Counted from the stretch's first letter, positions 8,491-17,475 are shown. The stretch is DNA of 64,000 nt from JBCCBV01 sp039033855 (GCA_039033855.1 JBCCBV010000011.1:44074-108073); one strand, 5' to 3'. Made by a program: numbers and translations. Notes: generated by a model not told the origin, from the letters alone.

Positions 8491-9279
8491 TCAATGGCTT
8501 GTTTCGACCGCAAACGGCTGGCCGACCGGAAACACGTCGCGCGGTTCGTACCCCAGCCGCTCCCGGCCGGGCGCGAGGTCGTAGGGCGAAGGGCTGTTTC
8601 CGTCGCCGGGCCCGACCGCGTAGGCCGTGAGGTAGTCGATCTGTTCGGCTTCGACCGCAGCCACAAAAAAGCGTGCCGTATCGCGATGGCTGACGTAGTC
8701 CTCCGCCCCGCGGTAATAGCGATGAAGCCGCAGCGCGTCGTCCCGGTCGCGTGGGAACCATCCAACCCGCGCCGACACGACAGACAGGCCGTACAGGCGG
8801 GCGTACATCCGACCGAGGTCTTCGGCCCAGAGCTTGGTCAGCCCGTACATCGTGATCGGGTACCGCTCGTCCGCGGCGACAGGCCGGGGCGAACCGCCGT
8901 GCTCAAAGACCCCGGTGGTGGCGTTGATCGAACTGGCCAGCACCAGCCGACGCACGGCTTGCTCGCGCGCGGCCTCGACCACGTGGTAGAGCCCGCGCAC
9001 GTTGGGCTCGATGAGGTCGGTCAGAAAATCTGCCGTGGTGAAGATGTACGCCGCCAGATGCACGACGCTGTCGACGCCATCGATCGCCCGCCGAACCGCG
9101 TCGATGTCCGTTAGGTCGCCTACATGGGTGGGTGCGTGCGAACCCTCGAGTGCTGGCGCGCGGTCGAACCCCACCACGTCGTGCCCACGATCCCGCAGCG
9201 CCTTGCAGACGACTTGCCCGATCTTGCCCGACGACCCGGTCACCAACACACGAAATGCTTTGCTCGCCGTCTTGTCCAT
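8491..9279 (-). CDS. NAD-dependent epimerase/dehydratase family, uronate-dehydrogenase-like
   Basis: About 262 residues, extended/atypical SDR fold. The NAD-binding motif is VLVTGSSGKIGQVV and the catalytic Tyr-x3-Lys is in MYGLTKLWAEDLGRMYA. DLTD, VHLAAY and LASSIN correspond to the usual strand ends. Overall pattern and length match uronate dehydrogenase (Udh), which oxidises glucuronate or galacturonate to the aldarolactone; that substrate is inferred from family likeness and from the sugar-acid genes on both sides. ATG at 9279 is preferred over a GTG at 9336, which would overlap the upstream dehydratase gene. The NAD(P) preference is suggested by the acidic D after the second strand (VVGFDRAP), favouring NAD. 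Confidence 0.8.
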   Translation of the reverse strand: MDKTASKAFRVLVTGSSGKIGQVVCKALRDRGHDVVGFDRAPALEGSHAPTHVGDLTDIDAVRRAIDGVDSVVHLAAYIFTTADFLTDLIEPNVRGLYHVVEAAREQAVRRLVLASSINATTGVFEHGGSPRPVAADERYPITMYGLTKLWAEDLGRMYARLYGLSVVSARVGWFPRDRDDALRLHRYYRGAEDYVSHRDTARFFVAAVEAEQIDYLTAYAVGPGDGNSPSPYDLAPGRERLGYEPRDVFPVGQPFAVETSH

Positions 9280-9316
9280 GGTGTTCTGCGTGAGTGCAGT
9301 CCGCTGCGCGTCTGCG

Positions 9317-10474
9317 TTACCACTCGGCGATGGCACCGTCCGGCAGTCGCCAAACCGGTTTGTCGAACGTGTGCGGCTTGGCGGTAGCCGCGCGGACCGC
9401 GGACTCGTCGATCTCCACCCCCAGGCCCGGGCCGGCGGGCACGGCCATCGAGCCGTTTTCGATGCGGAAGACCTCGGGGTTGGCCACGTAATCCAGAACG
9501 TCGCCGCCCGAGTTGTAGTGGATGCCCATCGACTGCTCCTGGATCAGGAAGTTGGGCGTGCACGCGTCGAGTTGTAACGACGCCGCCAGCGTGATCGGCC
9601 CGAGCGGGCAGTGCGGCGCCAGCACCACGTCGTACGCCTCGGCCATCGCCGCAATTTTGCGCGCTTCCCAGATGCCGCCGCAATGCGAAACGTCCGGCTG
9701 CAATACCCCCAGCCCACGCTGCTCGAGCACCGGCTTGAACTGCCAACGGCTGAACAGACGTTCCCCTGCGGCCAAGGGGATCGTGGTCGACGCCGCCAGG
9801 TCGGCGAAGAGTTCGCCGTGTTCGGGCAACACCGCCTCTTCGACAAACATCGGGCGGAACGGCTCGAGCTCTTGGAGCAGCACTTTGGCAACGTTGCGGT
9901 GCACGCGGCCGTGGAAGTCGAGCGCGATATCGACTTCAGTCCCCACGCGCTCGCGCACGGCCGCCACACGGTCGACCACGGCGGCGACTTGGGCCAGCGT
10001 CGCGGTGTAGCCCATCGAGCCGCAGACGTTCATCTTGAACGCGCGGACCCCGGTCTTGAGCAGTTGTTCGGCCTGGGCCGACGTGTCGTCTGCCGACATC
10101 GGGCGGTCGCCGCCGATCCATTGATACACGTCGATCCGGTCGCGCACCGCGCCGCCCATGAGCTGATATGCCGGCACGCCGAGCGCCCGGCCGGCGATGT
10201 CCCAGCAGGCCTGCTCGATGCCCGCGATGGCGCTGCTGATCACCGCGCCGCCGCGGTAGAACGTCCCGCGGTGCAGCGTCTGGAACAGGTCTTCGATCCG
10301 ACGTGGGTCGCGGCCTTCGACCCAGGGCCAGAACTCGCGCACGGCCGCCATCGACGCCTCGGGGTTGCCTTCGACCACGGGCTCGCCCCAGCCGACCACG
10401 CCGTCCTCCGTCGTGAGTTTGAGCAGCACCCAGCGGGGCGGAACCTGAAAGAGCTCCATCTCAACCAGCTTCAT
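9317..10474 (-). CDS. Enolase-superfamily sugar-acid dehydratase, D-galactonate dehydratase type
   Basis: 385 residues of the mandelate racemase/muconate lactonizing enzyme fold. The N-terminal capping domain is followed by a barrel with metal ligands and catalytic residues typical of DgoD: D and H in ALDFHGRVHR, E in FVEEAVLPE, E in LAAGERLFSRW, D in LQPDVSHCGGI and H in LAPHCPLGPI. DgoD removes water from D-galactonate to give 2-keto-3-deoxy-galactonate. Related enzymes act on gluconate, mannonate or other acids, so the exact acid is open. The start is the ATG at 10474, overlapping the stop of the upstream isomerase gene by ATGA, a sign of translational coupling. The aldolase at 14.4-15.0 kb could use the phosphorylated product, but a kinase is missing here. 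Confidence 0.85.
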   Translation of the reverse strand: MKLVEMELFQVPPRWVLLKLTTEDGVVGWGEPVVEGNPEASMAAVREFWPWVEGRDPRRIEDLFQTLHRGTFYRGGAVISSAIAGIEQACWDIAGRALGVPAYQLMGGAVRDRIDVYQWIGGDRPMSADDTSAQAEQLLKTGVRAFKMNVCGSMGYTATLAQVAAVVDRVAAVRERVGTEVDIALDFHGRVHRNVAKVLLQELEPFRPMFVEEAVLPEHGELFADLAASTTIPLAAGERLFSRWQFKPVLEQRGLGVLQPDVSHCGGIWEARKIAAMAEAYDVVLAPHCPLGPITLAASLQLDACTPNFLIQEQSMGIHYNSGGDVLDYVANPEVFRIENGSMAVPAGPGLGVEIDESAVRAATAKPHTFDKPVWRLPDGAIAEW

Positions 10475-11277
10475 GGCGCTTCCTTCAAAGGTGCGTCCGA
10501 TCCGGCCAACAGGTCGCGCAGGACGTGGGCTTCGCGTTGAAGCAGGGCGGGGTCGTCGCCCGGCACGAACTCGAGCAACACCCGACGATCGGCCGGTAGC
10601 GACCGAATCCGGGCAAAGTAGCGAACCCAGTCTTCGGTGCCCTGCGACAGCGCGTGGCGGACGACTTCGCCCCGCCCGTCGAGCGACCAATGGAACACGT
10701 GCACGTCGGCCGAGACGGCGGCCACGGCGTCGAGACTCGCGAGCCGACCCGCAAACGCGTCCGCGTTCGGCGGCTGCCAGCCGAGCCGTACGTTGGACGC
10801 ACGCGAGGCTTGCACAAGCTCCAGGGCCGAGGCCGGGTCGTCGGTCAGCGTGTCGGCGTGATATTCAATCACCACGTCAAGGCCACGCTCGGCCGCGCGC
10901 TCTGTGCAAGCGTCGAGCCCGTCGGTCACGCCGGAGCGGTATGCGGGCGACGCGTGGGCGCTCGGCCGGGCGCCGGCCCAGACACGCACGCCGGGCGCGC
11001 CGAGTTGGTGTGCCGTTTCGATGACCTGCCGTATTGCCGCCGCATCCGCGTCGGGTTCGCCCAGGCGCAGATACGATCCGTAGTTTCCGAGAGAAAGACC
11101 GGCGTGGCGTGTGCGCTCGCCCACCCGAGCGGCCTCGGCAGTGTCGCCGTGCGGGACGTGCCGGCGAGCGCTCCATTCGATGGCTTCCAGCCCGGCTTCA
11201 ACCGCCAGGTGGATCACACGCGACGGCGCCAGGGCGTCGAGCGTCACGGAAACCAGGCCTGGGGTCAGCTTCGCCAT
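10471..11277 (-). CDS. Sugar phosphate isomerase/epimerase-like TIM barrel protein
   Basis: 268 residues of the xylose-isomerase-like / AP endonuclease 2 fold. Recognisable pieces are the first strand (GLVSVTLDALAPSRVIHLAV), EAIEWS, GLDVVIEYHADTLTD, VRLGWQPPN and VLLEFVPGDD, which place metal-binding Glu/Asp/His at the barrel mouth. Members isomerise or epimerise sugars, but many are uncharacterised. It overlaps the dehydratase gene by 4 bp (ATGA) and follows a second isomerase-like gene 12 bp upstream, so all are likely one operon. A role in converting an unusual sugar acid or keto sugar is inferred from context only. Confidence 0.75.
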   Translation of the reverse strand: MAKLTPGLVSVTLDALAPSRVIHLAVEAGLEAIEWSARRHVPHGDTAEAARVGERTRHAGLSLGNYGSYLRLGEPDADAAAIRQVIETAHQLGAPGVRVWAGARPSAHASPAYRSGVTDGLDACTERAAERGLDVVIEYHADTLTDDPASALELVQASRASNVRLGWQPPNADAFAGRLASLDAVAAVSADVHVFHWSLDGRGEVVRHALSQGTEDWVRYFARIRSLPADRRVLLEFVPGDDPALLQREAHVLRDLLAGSDAPLKEAP

Positions 11278-11289
11278 GTCGAAATCAGA

Positions 11290-12153
11290 CTACGCGGGAG
11301 CGAGGCCCGTAACCGCAGCGGAGAGTTGCTGGGCGGAACGGCACAGCGTTTGGAGATACGCGCTGGGGTCTTCGTTCCAATGGCGGCTGGAGAAAACCTC
11401 GATCTCGATCAGGCCGTCGAACCCGGCGTTCAGCACGGCCCGGGTGATGCCCGGCAGGTCGATGCAGCCCTCGCCGGGCGCGCCGCGGTCGTTGAGCATG
11501 TCGGTGGTCGGCGTCATCCAGTCGCAGATGTGGTAGCCAAACAGCCGGCCGCCTTCGCCGGCCAAGCGGACCTCCTCGTCGAGGTCCGGGTCCCACCAGA
11601 CGTGGTACACATCCATGGCGATGCCGACGATGGCGTGCCCGATGGCCTCGCACAGCAGCCGCGCTTCACGCATGCGGTTTACGCAGCTCTTGTCGCCGGC
11701 GTACATCGGGTGCAGGGGCTCGATGGCGAGCTTCACGCCCGAAGCGGCGGCGTGATCGACGCAGGCGGACAACCCCTCGAAGACTTGTTTCCGCGCATCG
11801 ACGAGTGGGACCTTCGGGTCGGCGCCCACGACGAGCACGATCTGCTCGGCGCCCACCGCGGCGGCCTCATCGACACACTTCAGATTTTCCTGGATCGCCT
11901 TGTCGCGATTTGCTTGCGTGGGCGAGACAAAAAAACCCCCGCGCACCAGCGACGGCGCCCGAAGCCCCGCCTCGCGCACCATGCGCCCGGCTGTTTCACC
12001 CCCCACCGGCTCGACGACTTCGCGCCAAACCCCCACCCCGCCAAACCCGGCCTCGGCGTACCGCTGGCAGCACTCTTCGAGAGACCACGCCTTGTTCGTG
12101 CGCGTGTGCACGGCGTATCGCGCCAGCGGGTTGTCGTTTGCGACGCCGGTCAA
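11290..12153 (-). CDS. Sugar phosphate isomerase/epimerase (xylose isomerase-like)
   Basis: About 287 residues, TIM barrel. Typical segments: LEECCQRYAEAGFGGVGVWR, QIVLVVGADPKVP, KLAIEPLHPMYAGDKSC (metal Glu and His), VGIAMDVYHVWWDPDL (metal Asp/His), GYHICDW and GLIEIEVFSSRHW (metal Glu). This is the full metal-site pattern of the family. The start is taken as TTG at 12153, overlapping the upstream stop by TTGA and preceded by GAGGTGA; the alternative ATG at 12195 would add 14 residues that read like out-of-frame upstream coding sequence. Substrate unknown; context suggests a sugar-acid pathway. Confidence 0.78.
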   Translation of the reverse strand: MTGVANDNPLARYAVHTRTNKAWSLEECCQRYAEAGFGGVGVWREVVEPVGGETAGRMVREAGLRAPSLVRGGFFVSPTQANRDKAIQENLKCVDEAAAVGAEQIVLVVGADPKVPLVDARKQVFEGLSACVDHAAASGVKLAIEPLHPMYAGDKSCVNRMREARLLCEAIGHAIVGIAMDVYHVWWDPDLDEEVRLAGEGGRLFGYHICDWMTPTTDMLNDRGAPGEGCIDLPGITRAVLNAGFDGLIEIEVFSSRHWNEDPSAYLQTLCRSAQQLSAAVTGLAPA

Positions 12154-13334
12154 GCCGTCACCTCGGCCGATTCGAGCGCGGGGACCTCGAGCCACTTCTT
12201 CTCACGCCAGCTCTTGATACCGAGTTCGGCCAGTTGCACGCCCTTGGCGCCGGCTTGCAGCCCCCAGGGGAAGGGCTCGTCGAGCGCCACGTGCCGCAGG
12301 AACAGTTCCCACTGGATCTTGAAGGCGTTGTCGTAATCGACCGCTTCGGGCAGCTGCTGCCAGTTCTCAAAGAAACGGATGGGCTGCGGGATGTCGGGGT
12401 TCCACACGGGCTTGGGCGTTTCGCCGATCGACTGCACCCAGCATTCGCGCAGCCCCGCCACGGCCGAGCCGTGCGTGCCGTCGACCTGGATCGTCAGCAG
12501 GTCGTCGCGGCGCACGCGCGTGCACCACGAAGAGTTGAACTGGCACGTCGTGCCGTCTTCGAGCAGAAAAATGGCGTAGGCCGAGTCGTCGGCGGTGGCG
12601 GGATAGGGTTTGCCGTCTTCCCCCACGCGTTCGGGCAGGTCGGTCGCCGCGTGGGCGACCAGCGATTTCACCGGGCCGAATACCTCGTCCAGCACGTAGC
12701 GCCAATGGCAGAACATGTCGACCATGATGCCGCCGCCGTCTTGTTCTCGGTAGTTCCAGGATGGGCGTTGGGCGGGCTGGTCGTCGACGTGGCCGGTAAA
12801 GACCCAGTAGCCGAATTCGCCGCGCACCGACAGGATCTTGCCGAAAAAGCCCTGCTGCATGAGCGTCTTGAGCTTGCGCAGGCCCGGCAGCCAAAGCTTG
12901 TCCTGCACGACGCCGTGCTTGACACCCTTGGCCTCGGCGTGGTCGGCGAGCGCGAGCGCCTCTGCGGTGCTGACGCCGGTGGGCTTCTCGCAGTAGATGG
13001 CTTTGCCGGCGTCGATGGCCTTGCGCACAAACCCGTCGCGCAGTTGGGTGAGCGACGCGTCGAAAAACACCTCGTCGTCGCCTTGGAGCGTTTGGTCGAG
13101 GTCGGTCGACCAGCGCAGCGGCTCGCCGATGACGTCACGGCCGTGCTCGGCCAGGGCGCGGAGTTTGTCGGCGTTGCGCCCCACGAGGATCGGGTCGGGC
13201 ATCAGCGTGACCGCTGGGGATATGCGCACCCCGCCTTGCTTGATGATCGCGAGCACCGACCGAAGCAGGTGCTGATTCGTACCCATCCGGCCGGTGACGC
13301 CGGACATAATGACACCGATCTTGCGTGTTTCCAT
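12150..13334 (-). CDS. Gfo/Idh/MocA-family oxidoreductase
   Basis: 394 residues. An N-terminal Rossmann domain (KIGVIMSGVTGRMGTNQHL) is followed by the family motif with the catalytic lysine (AIYCEKPTG) and a beta-sheet dimer domain. These enzymes use NAD(P) to oxidise or reduce sugars, sugar acids or inositols. Here the first glycine motif is a little atypical (SGVTGRMG, closer to a dihydrodipicolinate-reductase pattern), and the segment PDPILVGRNADKLRALAEHG shows the usual second strand. It is the first gene of the tight four-gene group (12150-overlapping isomerase, then isomerase, then dehydratase). A 93-bp gap separates it from the AraC gene upstream, in which a promoter may lie. Confidence 0.85.
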   Translation of the reverse strand: METRKIGVIMSGVTGRMGTNQHLLRSVLAIIKQGGVRISPAVTLMPDPILVGRNADKLRALAEHGRDVIGEPLRWSTDLDQTLQGDDEVFFDASLTQLRDGFVRKAIDAGKAIYCEKPTGVSTAEALALADHAEAKGVKHGVVQDKLWLPGLRKLKTLMQQGFFGKILSVRGEFGYWVFTGHVDDQPAQRPSWNYREQDGGGIMVDMFCHWRYVLDEVFGPVKSLVAHAATDLPERVGEDGKPYPATADDSAYAIFLLEDGTTCQFNSSWCTRVRRDDLLTIQVDGTHGSAVAGLRECWVQSIGETPKPVWNPDIPQPIRFFENWQQLPEAVDYDNAFKIQWELFLRHVALDEPFPWGLQAGAKGVQLAELGIKSWREKKWLEVPALESAEVTA

Positions 13335-13427
13335 GTCTGAAGCTTATCTGCCGGCCGGTGAACAGCCGGACGTGCGCACGCCGACTGTTTGTGCACATAT
13401 AGACATCTAGGCTCCAGCCGAGACGGG

Positions 13428-14315
13428 CTAAAACCGGGTCGGGTCGCTGCGGAATTCGCCGGGCGTCTGGCCCTGGTGTTGGCGGAACCAGCGGGTAAAC
13501 ACCGCCGGCGAGGTGAAGCCCAGCACTTGCGTGATCTTCGTGGCGGACAAGCGTTCATCGAACAGCAGCGCCTGGGCGCGGGCCAGCCGGCGAGCGGTGA
13601 AATACGCGTGCGGGGTGCGCCCCGTGGCCCGCTGAAACCGCCGACAAAACTGGCGTTCGGACAGGTGGGCGGCCTTGGCCATTTCTGCCAACGAAGGCGG
13701 GCGGTCCAGGCGGCTTTCGATCAGACTGAGGGCGGATTCCACGGCCGGGTCGATCTCCGCCAGGTCGGCCTCGGGCTGTGTGGTCGATGTCGGCCTTTCC
13801 GACCGACGGGGCCAGAGCGTGAGCACCGCGGCCGCGTCCGCCAACCATTGGGGCACCGACTCACGGGCGGGTGCCACGTCCCTGTGCAGGCGATCGATCG
13901 CCGACGACAGCCGGGGCGATTCGGGCAGAGACGTGGCGACGTCGGGCAGGGGCTCGGACCGGGTCAGGGACGACCCGCGCTGGGCCGAGAGTTTGATCAG
14001 CACCGCCTCGGCGTCAGGTGTCAGGGGGGTCAGCTCGTAGCCGTGCCGGTCTCCGGGATACGCCGCCAACGCCGAACGCCCGGTGACGCCTTCCCAGCGG
14101 TCTTTGGTCATCACACGGCCGCCGCAGCCGCTGAGCCAGGTCAGCTGCAAAAGCGAGGCGTGGTCGTGCGCTTCGATGCGGACCACCTCGCGGATCGGTT
14201 GTCGGATGACCTCGATCTCCGGCTGATCGTGCGCGAACAACTCGGCGCAGTAGGTCCGCAACGCTCGGTCGGGCGGGTCTGCCGTAGCCGAGTTGGACGC
14301 GATCGGGCGGGTCAA
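13428..14315 (-). CDS. AraC-family transcriptional regulator
   Basis: 295 residues. The C-terminal ~100 residues hold both helix-turn-helix units of the AraC/XylS family (PSLAEMAKAAHLSERQFCRR, then TKITQVLGFTSPAVFTRWFR, then GQTPGEFR). The N-terminal part (PIREVVRIEAHDHASLLQLTW) looks like the cupin sensing domain that binds a sugar, with a linker rich in charged residues. Such proteins usually activate nearby catabolic genes. It lies between the aldolase gene (36 bp upstream) and the oxidoreductase gene (93 bp downstream) on one strand, so it probably regulates this run and perhaps the divergent GH88 gene. Confidence 0.92.
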   Translation of the reverse strand: MTRPIASNSATADPPDRALRTYCAELFAHDQPEIEVIRQPIREVVRIEAHDHASLLQLTWLSGCGGRVMTKDRWEGVTGRSALAAYPGDRHGYELTPLTPDAEAVLIKLSAQRGSSLTRSEPLPDVATSLPESPRLSSAIDRLHRDVAPARESVPQWLADAAAVLTLWPRRSERPTSTTQPEADLAEIDPAVESALSLIESRLDRPPSLAEMAKAAHLSERQFCRRFQRATGRTPHAYFTARRLARAQALLFDERLSATKITQVLGFTSPAVFTRWFRQHQGQTPGEFRSDPTRF

Positions 14316-14351
14316 AGGCGGTTCCTCACAGTGCGGGCCGTGGGTGCGCGG

Positions 14352-15017
14352 TCAAGCCTGCGCAGCTTTGAACTCGGCCCGGGCCTGATCCACCGAGTGG
14401 CGCACCTGCTGGGCCCGCGCGGTCAAGGCGGGCCAGTCGTGCTGATCCAGCAAAGCCTGGCTCACCAGCGCAGACCCCACGCCCACGGCCGAGGCGCCGG
14501 CACGAAGCCAGTCGCCCGCGTTGTCGAGCGTCACCCCTCCGGTGGGCATCAGCTTGAGGTGCGGCATCGGGGCAAGGATCGACTTGAGGTAGGGCATGCC
14601 CGCGGCGTCGGCCGGGAACACCTTCACCAGTCCGGCGCCCAGCGACGCGGCCCGCCAGGCCTCGGTCGGGGTCAGTGCGCCCGCCGATACCGCGGCGCCG
14701 TGTTCTTTGGCCGTGGCGATCACGTCGGGGGCAACCACCGGTGAAACCACAAACGTGGCGCCGGCGTCGATCACCCGCTTGGCGGACTCGGCGTCGAGCA
14801 CCGAGCCTGCGCCCACTAAGACATTGGGCAACGCGCGCTTTGCGACGGCTTCAATCACCCGCAGGGCGCCGGGCACGGTGAGTGTGATCTCGATGGCCGT
14901 TACCCCGCCAGCCGCGAGCGCTTCGACCGCTTGGGGCAAGTCGTCCGGGTTGCTTGCCCGGACCACGGCCACGACTCCGGTCTCGATCAGCGCTGCGGTG
15001 GTTTGGGACGCGTCCAT
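14352..15017 (-). CDS. eda: 2-dehydro-3-deoxy-phosphogluconate/galactonate aldolase (KDPG type)
   Basis: 221 residues, class I aldolase barrel. It cleaves 2-keto-3-deoxy-6-phospho sugar acids to pyruvate and glyceraldehyde 3-phosphate. The catalytic glutamate is in TAIEITLT (E43) and the Schiff-base lysine in GLVKVFPAD (K132), with the phosphate-binding PTGGVTLDN near the end. GAGSVLDAESAKRVIDAGA and FVVSPVVAPDVI are also conserved. The dehydratase gene downstream would feed this step after phosphorylation, but no KDG kinase is in the window. Whether it prefers the gluco (Eda) or galacto (DgoA) form cannot be told. Confidence 0.9.
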   Translation of the reverse strand: MDASQTTAALIETGVVAVVRASNPDDLPQAVEALAAGGVTAIEITLTVPGALRVIEAVAKRALPNVLVGAGSVLDAESAKRVIDAGATFVVSPVVAPDVIATAKEHGAAVSAGALTPTEAWRAASLGAGLVKVFPADAAGMPYLKSILAPMPHLKLMPTGGVTLDNAGDWLRAGASAVGVGSALVSQALLDQHDWPALTARAQQVRHSVDQARAEFKAAQA

Positions 15018-15148
15018 CTGTTCAGCTTACGCCGTGGCGGCGTGCACGCCAGTCAAAGCTCGACCTCGTGATGTGCGATTCTTGCCATATTTATCCATTC
15101 CGTCCAAAACCGCGATTGAGCCGTCCCTATCCGTCTGTGCCGTCTTGT
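15018..15148. promoter_or_regulatory. Divergent promoter region between aldolase and GH88 genes
   Basis: A 131-bp gap between divergent genes, notably A+T richer than its surroundings around 15085-15160 (CCATATTTATCCATT and TTGTATGGTCAATATGG, both with a CCATA/TATGG element). It must contain the promoters of both transcription units. The repeated TATGG-type elements could be AraC-type half-sites, but no clear -35/-10 pair can be assigned by eye. Confidence 0.4.
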
Positions 15149-16699
15149 ATGGTCAATATGGAGTCACACCGTGTTTCGCGCCGATCGTCGCTCTTGATGA
15201 ATCTGGACGGCTCCCGTGCCGTCGCCCGCAACCCTGCTGGAGTGCCCACTTTGATCGAAGCCGACCCCTCGCTCGTGCCCGCCGACCTGACACCCGCCAT
15301 CGAGCGGATGTGGGGCGTGTCTGCCGGGAAGATCCTCGCCGTGGAACAAGCGTGCCCACCCGATGGGCCGGCGCCGGTGTTCACCGCGGCGGGGCGGTAC
15401 ACCGCACGGGGGTGGACCGAGTGGACGCGCGGCTTTCAATACGGGTCGGCGGCGCTGCAATTTGAGGCGACCGGCGATTCCGACATGCTCAACCTGGCCC
15501 GCCAACGGACCCGCGGGGACATGGCGCCGCACCTGACCGCCACCGGCGTGCACGACCACGGCTTCCAGAACGTTTCGACCTACGGCAACCTCTGGCGCCT
15601 GGCCAAGGCGGGGCGGTTCGACGCGACGCCCGAAGAAATCGAGGTCTACGAAACCGCGCTGCGGGTCTCAGGCGCCGTGCAAGCCATGCGCTGGGCCAAG
15701 ACCGACGACGGCGGCGGGTACGTCTATTCCTTCAACGGGCCGCAGTCGCTGTTCGTCGACACCCTCCGCAGCCTGCGGGCACTGGCGATCAGCCACGCGC
15801 TCGGACACGAGCTGCACGGCGAGCAAGACGCGCACATCAGCCTGCTCGGCCGGCTGATTCAGCACGCTCGCAGCACGGCCCGCCACAACGTTTGGTACGG
15901 CGGTTCGTCGCCCTACTTGCCCGAAGGCGAGCTGCGCGACGCCTACGACCTGCGGGGGCGCACGTCGCACGAGTCGATCTTCAACCCCAACAACGGCGTG
16001 TTCCGCTGCCCGTCCACCCAGCAGGGCTACTCGCCGTTCAGCACGTGGACGCGTGGGTTGGCCTGGGCGATGCTGGGCTTCGCCGAGCAGCTCGAGTTCC
16101 TCGACACCCGCACCGACGCCGAGTTGGAGCCCTATGGCGGACGGGCCGACGTGGAGGCGATGATGCTGTCCGCGGCGCAGGCAACTTGCGATTTCTACGT
16201 GGAACACACCCCGCCCGACGGCGTGCCTTACTGGGACACCGGCGCGCCGGGCCTGGCGTCGATCCCCGATTGGCGCGACGCGCCCGCCGACCCTTACAAC
16301 GAGCACGAACCGGTCGATAGCTCCGCCGGGGCGATCGCGTGTCAGGGCCTCGTCCGGCTGGGCGCACGGCTGTCACAGAGCAAAGCGGCGGGCGCGGCGG
16401 AGTCGGGCGGCGCCTACCTGTCTGCGGGCCTCAAGACGCTCGCGACGTTGCTCGGCGAGCCTTACCTCGGCACCGACGCCGACCACCAGGGGCTGCTGCT
16501 TCACAGCGTGTACCACCGGCCGAACGACTGGGATTACATCCCGCCCGGGCGTTCGATCCCCTGCGGAGAAGCCTGCATGTGGGGCGATTACCACCTGCGC
16601 GAAGCGGCGCTGCACGTGCAGCACCTGGCGCAAGGCGGAACGGGGTATCGCTTTTTTGAGCCCGCCCCTCGGGCGTCGGTCGCGGGGGTATCGTCATGA
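15149..16699 (+). CDS. Glycoside hydrolase family 88, unsaturated uronyl hydrolase
   Basis: About 516 residues, alpha/alpha six-barrel. It removes the 4,5-unsaturated uronic acid left at chain ends by polysaccharide lyases. GH88-like elements: GVHDHGFQNVSTYGNL (candidate catalytic Asp), GRTSHESIFNPNNGVFRCPS, FSTWTRGLAWAMLGFAE, PVDSSAGAIACQGLVRLG and GEACMWGDYHLREAALH near the C-terminus. No signal peptide is seen, so the enzyme is likely cytoplasmic, acting after import. Possible starts are ATG 15149, 15158 and 15197, none with a strong ribosome site; the ~30-residue N-terminal extension may therefore be shorter. It overlaps the next gene by 4 bp. Together with the lyase at 6.5 kb it defines a polyuronide pathway. 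Confidence 0.85.
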   Translation: MVNMESHRVSRRSSLLMNLDGSRAVARNPAGVPTLIEADPSLVPADLTPAIERMWGVSAGKILAVEQACPPDGPAPVFTAAGRYTARGWTEWTRGFQYGSAALQFEATGDSDMLNLARQRTRGDMAPHLTATGVHDHGFQNVSTYGNLWRLAKAGRFDATPEEIEVYETALRVSGAVQAMRWAKTDDGGGYVYSFNGPQSLFVDTLRSLRALAISHALGHELHGEQDAHISLLGRLIQHARSTARHNVWYGGSSPYLPEGELRDAYDLRGRTSHESIFNPNNGVFRCPSTQQGYSPFSTWTRGLAWAMLGFAEQLEFLDTRTDAELEPYGGRADVEAMMLSAAQATCDFYVEHTPPDGVPYWDTGAPGLASIPDWRDAPADPYNEHEPVDSSAGAIACQGLVRLGARLSQSKAAGAAESGGAYLSAGLKTLATLLGEPYLGTDADHQGLLLHSVYHRPNDWDYIPPGRSIPCGEACMWGDYHLREAALHVQHLAQGGTGYRFFEPAPRASVAGVSS

Positions 16700-17475
16700 G
16701 TCGCGCGATCGCCCTGATCACCGGCGGGTCGCGCGGCATCGGCCTGGGCGTCGCCCAGGAACTCGCGCGGTCCGGGTTCGATGTCGCCATTACGGGCCGC
16801 AGGCCGGCCGAAGACGCCGGCGTTGCGCAAGCCCTCGCTTCGCTCGAAGCGCACGGCGGGCGGGCGGCGTACTTCGCCTCCGACGTCGCCGACCTGGACC
16901 AACACGAGCCGCTGCTCGACGCGGTGGAATCGGCGCTCGGCGGGCTCGACGTGCTGGTGAACAACGCCGGCGTGGCGCCCGACGTGCGGGCCGACATCCT
17001 GGAAGCCGATGCGGCGTCGTTCGACCGGTTGATCTCGATCAACCTCCGCGGCCCCTACTTTTTGACCCAGCGGGCCGCCCGTCGATTGGTCGAGCGTCGC
17101 AAGGCCCAGCCCGAATCGCGCTGCAGCGTGGTCTTTGTGGGTTCGATCAGCGCGGACATCGCGTCGATCAACCGCGGGGACTACTGCCTGTCCAAAGCCG
17201 GCATCGGCATGGCGGCCAAGCTGTTCGCGACGCGGCTCGGGGAGCACGGGATCCCGGTGTACGAGGTCCGGCCGGGCATCATCGCGACCGACATGACCGC
17301 CGGCGTGCAAGAGAAGTACGAGAAGCTGTTTGCCGACGGTCTGGCGATCGAACACCGGTGGGGCACCCCCGAGGACGTGGGCAAGGCCGTCGCGGCGCTC
17401 GCACGGGGCGACTTCCCGTACGCCACCGGCCAGCACATCATGATCGACGGCGGGCTGAGCACGCCGCGTCTTTAG
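16696..17475 (+). CDS. Short-chain dehydrogenase/reductase (FabG/KduD-like)
   Basis: 259 residues, classical SDR. Motifs: ALITGGSRGIGLGVAQEL (cofactor), LVNNAGVAP, SIN, catalytic Ser in VGSIS and Tyr-x3-Lys in DYCLSKAGIGMA, plus RPGIIATDMT and the C-terminal TGQHIMIDGG. The start ATG overlaps the GH88 stop (ATGA), so the pair is translationally coupled. Automatic annotation would call it 3-ketoacyl-ACP reductase, but the coupling to an unsaturated-uronate-releasing enzyme makes a sugar dehydrogenase such as a KduD-type (2-keto-3-deoxy acid or 5-keto uronate) more likely. That is inference; the substrate is not readable. Confidence 0.85.
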   Translation: MSRAIALITGGSRGIGLGVAQELARSGFDVAITGRRPAEDAGVAQALASLEAHGGRAAYFASDVADLDQHEPLLDAVESALGGLDVLVNNAGVAPDVRADILEADAASFDRLISINLRGPYFLTQRAARRLVERRKAQPESRCSVVFVGSISADIASINRGDYCLSKAGIGMAAKLFATRLGEHGIPVYEVRPGIIATDMTAGVQEKYEKLFADGLAIEHRWGTPEDVGKAVAALARGDFPYATGQHIMIDGGLSTPRL

